Assembly: GCF_013204885.1 (NCBI RefSeq)
Contig: NZ_JABMKX010000010.1
Location: 290,946 to 354,945, forward strand
Direction of reading: 5' to 3'
Source: Paenibacillus tritici
Lineage (GTDB): Bacteria; Bacillota; Bacilli; Paenibacillales; Paenibacillaceae
DNA length: 64,000 nucleotides
Made by a program: the position numbers and the translations under genes. This document shows, piece by piece, positions 9,436-16,790 of the stretch. The notes beneath the pieces were generated by a model. It had not been told where the DNA came from. It ran no database searches and was given only the letters and a program-made list of their open reading frames with translations. Position 1 is the first letter of the stretch, and each line of letters starts with the position of its first letter.

Positions 9436-9737
9436 GATCCATTCACCTGTCCTTATCGCTGAAATCTAACTTAATTGAACTGCTAAGGAGAGCTTACCCC
9501 ATGGAAATGTACTCCTCGTGAAGGCAATATGAACGGAGGATGAACTGTATGAATGAACTATATTCTCCCTGTCTGTTTATTTTCAAGTTCAATTTATATA
9601 GTCAGCTGGTATATTGACCGGTAAAGTGACGGTAACATGTTATTATTCTGCCTGATATTGACATGAATTACTCCTTCATTTCCGGAAAACTTCAAGCGGC
9701 ACTTGATCCTGCGGCTGTGTCAAATCCGTCATAGCGC
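9436..9737. other. Intergenic region, no gene supported
   Basis: This holds the upstream region of the hydrolase gene. A repeated GGTAA/ACGGTAAC motif around 9620-9645 could be a regulator site, but no partner is identifiable. A 22-codon reading frame at 9549 with a GGAGG upstream was considered and not accepted. Confidence 0.5.
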
Positions 9738-9781
9738 AAAAAGAAGCAGACGACTTAGCGGATATTCGCATCATCGTCTGC
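9738..9781 (-). terminator. Terminator after the radical SAM gene
   Basis: On the minus strand GCAGACGA pairs with TCGTCTGC, with a smaller GCG/CGC inner stem, followed by TTCTTTTTG. Confidence 0.8.
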
Positions 9782-9816
9782 ATCAAGACAGGCATCTATT
9801 CTTGTATAGAATAACT

Positions 9817-10692
9817 TTACGTTCCAAACCGCTGCCGGTATCCGCATTTGCGGCACAGCTCCTCGACCGCTTCCCGGCGCGAGAAGCCGTAGAACAGATT
9901 GTTCGCCCGCTCCCCCTCGACAATCTCGGAGAACGGCTGCTCGTGGATATTGCCGAGGTTGATTACCCCTTCGCCATCCAGACAGCACGGCACAACTGTG
10001 CCGTCCACCAGAACAGCCGCCTGACTGCGAAGCGCGTGGCAGAAGCCCTTGCCGTCATCCTCCGGCTCATGCAGCGCCGGCCATTTGAACTCATGGTCCT
10101 GGTTCAGATACACACGCGGGGCGATCTTCACTCCGCTGCCGGGGACCACCTTCTCTTCAATCCTGTAGTCGAGCGAGAAGGCCTCTTCCAGCAGGGCCAG
10201 TGTCTCGCGGTTGCGGCTTTTCTCCAGATTCGTCCGGTTGTCCTCCGTCAGGTTCCACAGCCGGAAGGAGACAATGACGCCTTGGGCCGAGATCTCCCGG
10301 ACGAACCGGATAATCTCCGACAGATAGCCCTGGCGGTTCTCCGAGCCTGCATGGCCGTCGAAGCTGTGCAGCGAGAAGTTCATCTGCCGCAGCGCCGGCT
10401 TGCCGAGCAGCTTCGGACCCGCCTTATGAATCAACGTGCCGTTGGTCGTGATGTTGACCTTGAAGCCCTTCGCATGTGCTGCATCCAGGAGGTCACCAAG
10501 CTTCGGATGCAGCAGCGGCTCTCCTTTGACATGAAGATAGATATGATTGCTATGCGGTTTGATCTCATCGAGGATCTTATCAAACGTCTCCAGCTTCATG
10601 AAATTCTTCTGCCGCTCCGTGGGCGGACAGAAGCTGCAGGCCAGGTTGCAGACGCTTGTGATCTCGATATACACTTTTTTGAACGTCTTCAA
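9817..10692 (-). CDS. Radical SAM/SPASM-domain protein
   Basis: 291 residues. The N-terminus has the radical SAM cluster motif CNLACSFC (CxxxCxxC), followed by the usual GEPLLHPKLGDLL block. The C-terminal third carries a short SPASM-like set of cysteines (VVPCCLDGEG, then LCRKCGYR). It should cleave SAM reductively to make a 5'-deoxyadenosyl radical; the substrate is not evident and no peptide precursor lies nearby. The start is TTG at 10692, with GGGGAG 6 nt upstream. It lies just downstream of a Gfo/Idh oxidoreductase gene on the same strand (49-bp gap), so the two may be co-transcribed. Confidence 0.88.
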   Translation of the reverse strand: MKTFKKVYIEITSVCNLACSFCPPTERQKNFMKLETFDKILDEIKPHSNHIYLHVKGEPLLHPKLGDLLDAAHAKGFKVNITTNGTLIHKAGPKLLGKPALRQMNFSLHSFDGHAGSENRQGYLSEIIRFVREISAQGVIVSFRLWNLTEDNRTNLEKSRNRETLALLEEAFSLDYRIEEKVVPGSGVKIAPRVYLNQDHEFKWPALHEPEDDGKGFCHALRSQAAVLVDGTVVPCCLDGEGVINLGNIHEQPFSEIVEGERANNLFYGFSRREAVEELCRKCGYRQRFGT

Positions 10693-10741
10693 GTTCCGCT
10701 CCCCATTTCAATGATAAATACAGGCTATTCCACCTGTGCAG

Positions 10742-11728
10742 CTACAGATCCGAAGCATAGCGGAGGCCGATCTGGGCTCTTGCTTCTTCCATCAGCTCCG
10801 CAACCGCCAGGGAATTGGCATGGCTGTTGGTCACGCTCTCCCGGTGTCCGCTTTTCAGCAGATGAATGAACTCCTGAACCTCATAATACATCGGCTCGTA
10901 TACCTGCGGCAGTGTAAGCTCTTCGACAGTCCCGTCACGGTAGTGGATCTTGACCTGATACGGCTGGTTGATCTTGTCGATCACCATCGTCCCGTTCTCT
11001 CCCTGAATCTCGGCCGGCAGATAGGAATCCGCAATCTTGGAATGCATAACTACAGCGTCCATGTCCTTATAGCGCATAACCATACTGCCTTCACCATCTA
11101 CTCCCGAGGAAAGCATCAGACCTACGGCCTTCACCGAATCCGGCTTGCCGAACAAGGCGACCATAGGGTACAAGCAATAGATGCCCAGGTCCATCAGCGA
11201 ACCGTTGGAATATTCAGGATTGAAGGCATTCAGGATGGTCCCCTGACGATAAGCATCATATCTGGAGGAGTATTGACAATAACCGGCGAAATACCGCCGT
11301 ACCTGGCCCAGCTTATATAGATTATCCCGGATAACGCCGAAATTCGGCATAAAGGTTGATTTCATCGCTTCCATCAGCAGAACATCATTGCTGCGCGCAG
11401 CCTCGATCATCGCCTTCAGCTCTCTGCTGTTGGAGGCCGCCGGCTTCTCGCAGATCACATGCTTGCCATGGTTCAGACAGATCAATGACTGCTCCGCATG
11501 CATGGAATTGGGGCTGGCAATATAGACCGCGTCCACCTCTGCTCCCGATACCATCTGCTCCAGATCGGTATAGATCGAAGCCCCCGCATACTTAGCGGCA
11601 AAAGCCCGGCCCTTCTCCTCTGAGCGGGAGTACACAGCCGTGAGCAGAAACTCCTCATTCTCAAGTCCCGCTTGAATAAAACGGTCTGTAATCCAGTTAG
11701 TCCCTACAACCCCAAAACGAATAGTCAT
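10742..11728 (-). CDS. Gfo/Idh/MocA-family NAD(P)-dependent oxidoreductase
   Basis: 328 residues. An N-terminal Rossmann fold (FGVVGTNWITDRFIQAG) binds NAD(P), and the family signature CEKPAASNSRELKAM carries the catalytic Lys of the EKP motif. The C-terminal alpha/beta domain (from about residue 130) would bind a sugar or cyclitol. The substrate is unknown. A radical SAM gene follows on the same strand. There is a good GGACGGGATC ribosome site before the ATG. Confidence 0.88.
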   Translation of the reverse strand: MTIRFGVVGTNWITDRFIQAGLENEEFLLTAVYSRSEEKGRAFAAKYAGASIYTDLEQMVSGAEVDAVYIASPNSMHAEQSLICLNHGKHVICEKPAASNSRELKAMIEAARSNDVLLMEAMKSTFMPNFGVIRDNLYKLGQVRRYFAGYCQYSSRYDAYRQGTILNAFNPEYSNGSLMDLGIYCLYPMVALFGKPDSVKAVGLMLSSGVDGEGSMVMRYKDMDAVVMHSKIADSYLPAEIQGENGTMVIDKINQPYQVKIHYRDGTVEELTLPQVYEPMYYEVQEFIHLLKSGHRESVTNSHANSLAVAELMEEARAQIGLRYASDL

Positions 11729-11887
11729 GAATGATCCCGTCCTTTTTTGTAAATATAAGATTTTATATGTTTCCCATGATCAACGTATACTAATACTGCG
11801 CTATAACAGCTATTTTCTCACTCCGTGGTAGGTATGTCCACTTTTCCGCCGTAATTTCCGACAAATTCCGCTAGATTTCGCTTGTGA

Positions 11888-11917
11888 AAAAAAGCACCTG
11901 CATAAATAGAGGCGCTT
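11888..11917. terminator. Weak hairpin, possible terminator
   Basis: AAAGC-CCT pairs with AGG-GCTTT with one mismatch and has A/T runs on both sides. It lies between thrC and the oxidoreductase gene. A second candidate on the same stretch (11948-11990) is stronger. Confidence 0.4.
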
Positions 11918-11947
11918 TGTCTTTCATGAGTCTTTTATCCTAAGCAT

Positions 11948-11990
11948 AAACAAACAGCCCAGCTCTACTCGGAGCCGGGCTGTTTGTTAC
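11948..11990 (-). terminator. Terminator after thrC
   Basis: AACAAACAGCCC pairs with GGGCTGTTTGTT, with a further GCTC/GGAGC extension and a 5-nt loop. On the minus strand it ends in TGTTTGTTTA. Confidence 0.85.
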
Positions 11991-12027
11991 TATTCAGACG
12001 GCGAGTCACTCCAGACCCGCAGCTATT

Positions 12028-13416
12028 CTAACCGTAAAAAGCCTGAAGCTGGCATACAATCTCCGCCTTGTCATGATCGACCACGACCTGATGCTGCGGC
12101 TGCTCGAACAGGGCAGCAATCTGCGCCGGGAATTCCTGCTTGATGCCGGTCAGGGCAATCGCCTCGTCGAACTTGGCCGGATGTGCCGTAGCGAAGGCAA
12201 TGCTCGTCTCCTCCGGGGTGCTGAACTTCTCATACGCTGCTACGCCGCAGGCGGTATGCGGGTCCAGCAGGTAGCCGTATTCCTGCTCGTATCTGCCGAT
12301 GGTCTCCAGGCACTGTGCGTTCTTCACGCCCAGCGCGGAGAAATCTTCCTGCACGCGGGCGAACAGCTCGCCGTCCACAGTAATGGCGCCCTCGCTCTGC
12401 AAGGCTGCCATATACGCGGACAGCTTCTCCGCATCCCCGTCCAGCAGATAATACAGATAGCGTTCGAAATTGCTCGCTACCTGGATATCCATCGACGGGC
12501 TGTAGGTGCCTGTGAAGCTGCCCGGTTTGTATTCGCCGGTGACGACGAACCGTTCGAGAATGTTGTTCTCATTGGTGGCGATGATCAGCTTGTGGATCGG
12601 CAGTCCCATTCGCTGCGCCAGGAAGCCTGAGAAAATATTGCCGAAGTTGCCCGAAGGCACGCTGATATTCACTTTTTTGCGGTCACTGCCTTCAAGCTGG
12701 AGATACGCATAGAAATAATAGACCGACTGCGCCAGAATACGCACGAAGTTGATCGAGTTGATCGCCCGCAGGTGATACCGCCCTTTGAAGTCGAGATCGG
12801 CGAACAGCTCCTTGATAATCTTCTGACAGTCGTCGAAATTGCCCTCCACGGACAGATTCAGCACGTTGCTGTCATCCACGGTGGTCATTTGCAGCTCCTG
12901 CACCTTGCTGACCTTACCGTGCGGATGAAGGATACAGATCTTGATGCCTTCCTTGCCGCGGACACCCTGGATGGCAGCCGCTCCGGTATCGCCGGAGGTT
13001 GCGCCGAGAATGTGGATAATCTCGCCCCGCACCTTGGCAATGTAGGAGTACAGCTCACCCATGAACTGCAGTGCCACATCCTTGAAGGCAAACGTCGGCC
13101 CGTGGAACAGCTCCAGTACATACAGGGAATCATTCACCCGGTGCAGCGGCGTAACCTCCGGGGCGCGGAAATTGCCGTAGCTGGTGTAGACCATTTTTTT
13201 CAAGTCATCGTAGGGAATTTCATCATTGGTATAGTAGGAGAAAATCTCAAGGAACAGCTCCTGAAAGCTCAGGCTTCTCCATTCCTCCAGCTTCTCAGGG
13301 GAAATTACCGGAATCTGAGCAGGAACCATCAACCCGCCGTCATCCGCCAGCCCCATCAGAACCGTATCAATAAAGCCTCTGGCTGCCACCTTGCCTCTTG
13401 TGCTTATATACTCCAT
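12028..13416 (-). CDS. thrC: Threonine synthase
   Basis: 462 residues, the long (E. coli/yeast-type) form of threonine synthase, which converts O-phosphohomoserine to threonine with PLP. The N-terminal motif STRGKVAARGFIDTVLMGLADDGGL and the PLP-lysine stretch FAFKDVALQFM (about residue 110) are typical, and ILGATSGDTGAAAIQG binds the PLP phosphate. The sequence is complete. AGGAGG and GAGG sites precede the ATG. The gene is monocistronic, with a terminator directly downstream. No T-box or amino-acid riboswitch is visible upstream. Confidence 0.95.
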   Translation of the reverse strand: MEYISTRGKVAARGFIDTVLMGLADDGGLMVPAQIPVISPEKLEEWRSLSFQELFLEIFSYYTNDEIPYDDLKKMVYTSYGNFRAPEVTPLHRVNDSLYVLELFHGPTFAFKDVALQFMGELYSYIAKVRGEIIHILGATSGDTGAAAIQGVRGKEGIKICILHPHGKVSKVQELQMTTVDDSNVLNLSVEGNFDDCQKIIKELFADLDFKGRYHLRAINSINFVRILAQSVYYFYAYLQLEGSDRKKVNISVPSGNFGNIFSGFLAQRMGLPIHKLIIATNENNILERFVVTGEYKPGSFTGTYSPSMDIQVASNFERYLYYLLDGDAEKLSAYMAALQSEGAITVDGELFARVQEDFSALGVKNAQCLETIGRYEQEYGYLLDPHTACGVAAYEKFSTPEETSIAFATAHPAKFDEAIALTGIKQEFPAQIAALFEQPQHQVVVDHDKAEIVCQLQAFYG

Positions 13417-13553
13417 GCCTGCCTCATCCTCCTGAACCCCTCTTTAATTTACTCTACATAGTACCACGTTTACGCGCTAAAGTCCGCATATTCTATTCAA
13501 AATGATGGTTAGCTGTTGGCGCTTGTCTATCTTTTCATGGGACGCGCTTCATG

Positions 13554-14048
13554 TTATTTGTTCTGAAGCTCTTTCCAGACGGTCTTGTTGCTGTACTTCT
13601 TCTCCGTACTGACATCCTGGCCGAACCATTCCGGGGCGGTGAAGCTCTCCGCTTCCTCCAGTGAATCGAATTCAACCTCCAGCACCGTGAGCTCGAGCTG
13701 CGTGTACAGATCTATCTCCACAGTGGTGTTGTTCCATACGCCTGTAATACGGGTTTTGACCAGCGGAACTGCCTTCATTGCCTCAATCATCTGGTTATAA
13801 ATACCGGCAGAGATGGCATATTCGATCTCCTGGCGGCTAATGCCCTTGCCATCCTTGAATGTATGTGTGTAAGTAACCTCACCTGTATCCAGATCGGTTA
13901 TCTTGCGCACCCGCAGCTCCTGTCCGTCTTCAATCGCGAGATAAGTCTGGTCAATGCTGTGACGGGTCTGCACCTTCAACTGTCCTTCTTGAATCAGCCG
14001 CTCCGGGTATTCCGGCAGCAGGAATTTGCGTTCGATCTCCATAGCCAT
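13554..14048 (-). CDS. CYTH-domain protein (triphosphate tunnel metalloenzyme)
   Basis: 164 residues. The MEIERKF start is the ExExK signature of CYTH/triphosphate tunnel enzymes, followed by alternating charged strands (ELRVRKITD, YTHTFKDGKG, VLEVEF) that line an eight-strand tunnel binding a triphosphate and a divalent metal. Members are inorganic triphosphatases, thiamine triphosphatases or adenylyl cyclases; a stand-alone bacterial copy is most often a tripolyphosphatase. An AGGAG site precedes the ATG. It is alone in its unit. Confidence 0.88.
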   Translation of the reverse strand: MAMEIERKFLLPEYPERLIQEGQLKVQTRHSIDQTYLAIEDGQELRVRKITDLDTGEVTYTHTFKDGKGISRQEIEYAISAGIYNQMIEAMKAVPLVKTRITGVWNNTTVEIDLYTQLELTVLEVEFDSLEEAESFTAPEWFGQDVSTEKKYSNKTVWKELQNK

Positions 14049-14158
14049 GCTGTTTCTCTCCTCTGTGTGCGAGCGCTAATGTTACATATTATTTATCATC
14101 ATAGGGGCGGGTTCTGCGCAAGTCAACCGGAACTGATGGATTCACGGCTGAGAACTTA

Positions 14159-14503
14159 CTAACCCTTTCGTTCGCTTAGTACATGTATATTATTGGCTCC
14201 CCAGGCCACAATGTCTTCAATGAGCGGAACTAATTCCTTACCGGATGGAGTGAGAGAATACTCCACGCGCGGAGGCACCTCATTATACTGCTCACGATGG
14301 ATAATTCCGTTGTCTATGAGGTCTTTGAGGCAATTTGTTAATGTGGTCCCTGTGATGCCGGGCAGCCTTCTTTTTAATTCGTTATACCGGATCGGCTCGC
14401 CTTCGCTTAGAAAAGCCAGAATAGGCAGATTCCATTTCCCGCTGATGACATGAAAAGCAAAAGTGGCAGGACACAGCTCCGCCAGATTAAATTCATATTT
14501 CAT
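14159..14503 (-). CDS. HxlR-family transcriptional regulator
   Basis: 114 residues with the winged helix-turn-helix of the HxlR/YodB family: CPATFAFHVISGKWNLPIL at the N-terminus, then RYNELKRRLPGITGTTL as recognition helix and a wing ending in YSLTPSGKEL. The single Cys near the N-terminus is where thiol-sensing members react with electrophiles or oxidants. It is divergent from a DsbA-like dithiol protein gene, which makes thiol-stress control of that gene likely. Confidence 0.9.
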   Translation of the reverse strand: MKYEFNLAELCPATFAFHVISGKWNLPILAFLSEGEPIRYNELKRRLPGITGTTLTNCLKDLIDNGIIHREQYNEVPPRVEYSLTPSGKELVPLIEDIVAWGANNIHVLSERKG

Positions 14504-14520
14504 CCAGACCCCTCCTTAGG

Positions 14521-14562
14521 TATATTTAGTATACTAGGTATTAAAAACAATAGTACTTGTTA
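14521..14562. promoter_or_regulatory. Candidate HxlR-type operator
   Basis: A perfect palindrome TAGTATACTA (14527-14536) sits just upstream of the regulator's ribosome site, with a related TAGTACT half-site 24 bp away. Placement between divergent genes suggests autoregulation. The assignment is inference. Confidence 0.45.
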
Positions 14563-14674
14563 ATATTGTTACAGCTATTATAATCATACTCAAGTAGAAA
14601 CGGCTACGATATCCTTTGGAAGGACGGCATACGTTTCAGCTACACTTTAAAAGAAAGCGAGGTAGCAGCAACTT

Positions 14675-15592
14675 ATGAATACTAACCCAATGATCTGTGA
14701 TCTTAAGACGGGTGTATGTGGTGTCGGCGAAGAGGACGAACATACCCAAATGATAGATTTCAACCCGCAGCAGCCTGCTATTACTCTTTATTATGCTACA
14801 GATCCGATTTGTTCACACTGCTGGGCGATTGAGCCTACCCTGAACCGGTTCATCCGGCAATATGGTCAATACTTCAAAGTACAGCTCCTTATGGGCGGAT
14901 TATTGGCTGGCTGGAACGGCTTCGCGGACCGTGCGAACGGCATACAGCAGCCTGCTGATGTGGCAGGACATTGGAAGGAAGTCGGGGAACATTACCGGAT
15001 GCCCATTGACGGTACCTTGTGGCTGAGCAATCCGGTCCAGTCCTCCTATCCTCCCTCCAGAGTGTTCAAAGTCATTCAGAGCAGCCATCCGGGGAACGAA
15101 CATGCCTTCCTGCGGCGTGCAAGAGAAGCCGTCTTCGTGTTCAACCGGAATATTGGAGAAGAGCAGGTGCTCATTGATATTGTGAACGGGCTTGGATTAC
15201 CCGGTGATGACATCGTTCAGGCCTCCGCGCTTGAGGCGGCGCAGGATCTGCTGGAGGAAGACTTCCAGAGAGTGGCCCAGCTCGGCGTACGCGGCTTCCC
15301 GACTCTCGTCATGGTCAATGAAGAGAACAAAGGCGTGAAGCTCGTGGGCTCCCGGACCCTGCAAAACTACGTGGATGCACTGCAGCAGTTAACCACAACA
15401 CCCCTTATTCCAGCCGCTGTCCCGGCGCTGCCGGAGTTGATGGCCGAGGGGCACCTTCTCTTCGCCCGGGAAATCGAGGTCATGTACGATATAGAGCAGC
15501 AGGAAGTCGAGGACTTCACCGCCGCAGCGCTTCCTGCGCAAACTTATCACACTAAGCATATCTTGAATGAACTGTACATCGAACCTGCCTGA
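14675..15592 (+). CDS. DsbA-family dithiol protein (SpxH/YjbH- or FrnE-like)
   Basis: 305 residues. A thioredoxin-like fold is shown by YYATDPICSHCWAIEP near residue 40, with a CxxC (CSHC) redox site, a helical insertion, and a cis-Pro loop VRGFPTLVMV near residue 205. It could be a cytosolic DsbA-like oxidoreductase or the adaptor that delivers Spx to ClpXP; the family split cannot be settled by eye. A second Cys pair, CDLKTGVC, lies at the extreme N-terminus. The HxlR regulator is divergent and probably controls it. Confidence 0.82.
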   Translation: MNTNPMICDLKTGVCGVGEEDEHTQMIDFNPQQPAITLYYATDPICSHCWAIEPTLNRFIRQYGQYFKVQLLMGGLLAGWNGFADRANGIQQPADVAGHWKEVGEHYRMPIDGTLWLSNPVQSSYPPSRVFKVIQSSHPGNEHAFLRRAREAVFVFNRNIGEEQVLIDIVNGLGLPGDDIVQASALEAAQDLLEEDFQRVAQLGVRGFPTLVMVNEENKGVKLVGSRTLQNYVDALQQLTTTPLIPAAVPALPELMAEGHLLFAREIEVMYDIEQQEVEDFTAAALPAQTYHTKHILNELYIEPA

Positions 15593-15608
15593 AGGAGTAG
15601 AGCCGTAG

Positions 15609-15655
15609 CACAAGCATGGAGCCAGACTCACAAGCATAGAGCCGGACTCACAAGC
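15609..15655. repeat. 20-bp short tandem repeat
   Basis: CACAAGCATGGAGCCAGACT and a near-identical copy 20 bp on, then a partial third. It lies in the spacer after the DsbA-like gene. It is noncoding. Confidence 0.6.
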
Positions 15656-15745
15656 CCATTCGGCGGAACCGCCAGGAACAACCTGGGAACAGTCAGGGGA
15701 CAGCCTGGGAACAGTCGTGTGTTCACATGCGAACCCTATTTCCAG

Positions 15746-15787
15746 AAAAAGCAGCGCTCCTCCAGTTATCTGGGGAGCGCTGCTTTG
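15746..15787 (+). terminator. Terminator after the DsbA-like gene
   Basis: AAAAAGCAGCGCTCC pairs with GGAGCGCTGCTTT with a 15-nt loop, a 10-bp perfect GC-rich stem. T-rich ends allow use in both directions. Confidence 0.8.
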
Positions 15788-15858
15788 CGTTAAACGCAGA
15801 GGATATAGCGGGCAGGCTTCTAGCCGCTCCTCATCTGCCAGCGACACCGGCGTATGCC

Positions 15859-16623
15859 CACTTCCGACAAATTCAGAGGGATTTTTCCCTCTCCTTCCGG
15901 CGTATTGCACACTTCCGGCAAATTCAGAGGGATTTATCCCTCTCCTTCCGGCGTATCTCCCACTTCCGGCAGATTCAGAGGGATTTATCCCTCTCCTTCC
16001 GGCGTATCTCCCACTTCCGGCAGATTCAGAGGGATTTATCCCTCTCCTCCCGGCGTATCGCCCACTTCCGGCAGATTCAGAGGGATTTATCCCTCTCCTT
16101 CCGGCGTATTGCCCACTTCTGGAAAGTTAAGGTTCACTTTTACTCCTCCTTCCCGCCTGACGCCCTCTTCCAGCAAATTCAGGTACACTTCTGCTCCTCA
16201 CTCCAGCCTGACGCCCACTTCCGGCAGATTCAGAGGGATTTTCCCCTCTCCTTGCGGCGTATCGACCGCTGCCGGTGGATTCAGAGGGATTTATCCCTCT
16301 CCTTCCGGCGTATCGCCCACTTCCAGCAAATTCAGAGGGATTTATCCCTCTCCTTGCGGCGTATTTGCCCACTTCCCGCAGATTCAGAGGGACTTATCCC
16401 TCTCCTTGCGGCGTATTGCTCACTTCTGGCAAATTTAGGTGCACTTCTGCTCCTCACTCCAGCCTGACGCCCGCCTCCAACAAATTAAGGTGCACTTCTG
16501 CCCCTCCTTCCCACCTGACGCTCACTTCCAACAAATTAAGGTGCACTTCTGCTCCTCACTCCCGCCTGACGCCCACTTCCAACAAATTAAGGTGCACTTC
16601 TGCCCCTCCTTCCGCCTGACGCC
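15859..16623. repeat. 51-bp tandem array B, fifteen units in two subtypes
   Basis: Units start at 15859, 15910, 15961, 16012, 16063, 16114, 16165, 16216, 16267, 16318, 16370, 16421, 16472, 16523 and 16574, 51 bp apart except for one 1-bp insertion near 16366 and a 1-bp loss in the last unit. Most begin CACTTCC. Subtype 1 carries the palindrome AGGGATTTATCCCT followed by CTCCTTCCGGCGTAT. Subtype 2 has GGTGCACTTCTGC followed by CCTTCCCGCCTGACGCC. Subtype 2 contains AAATTCAGGT-CACTTCTGC, which matches the reverse complement of array A (AAATTCAGGTGCACTATTGC). Open frames across it are by-products of the period. Confidence 0.92.
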
Positions 16624-16649
16624 CGCTTTCGGCACCCCAATGTTTCCAC

Positions 16650-16712
16650 GCAGCAAAAAGAACAGCAACAGAGGAAGCCCAAGTATCCCCGGCTCCCTCT
16701 ATTGCTGTTCAG
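16650..16712 (-). terminator. Terminator after the beta-mannosidase gene
   Basis: On the minus strand GAACAGCAATAGAGG pairs with CCTCTGTTGCTGTTC (one mismatch), with a loop that has its own short GC stem, followed by TTTTTGC. Confidence 0.85.
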
Positions 16713-16790
16713 TTATCAGCGTTGAGCCGGTAGCAGGACAGACTTGCGCACCTGCTATACCTGCTCCTAGCTTCCTGCATCACCCGAAGG

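Noticed and set aside
9549..9617. A 22-codon frame with GGAGG upstream
   Set aside because: It is very short with no homologue known to me, no clear promoter and no partner gene. It could be chance.
15717..16619. Several long open frames with FRGIYPSPSGV-type repeats
   Set aside because: They are reading frames of array B in all phases on both strands. None has a proper start or a known domain.
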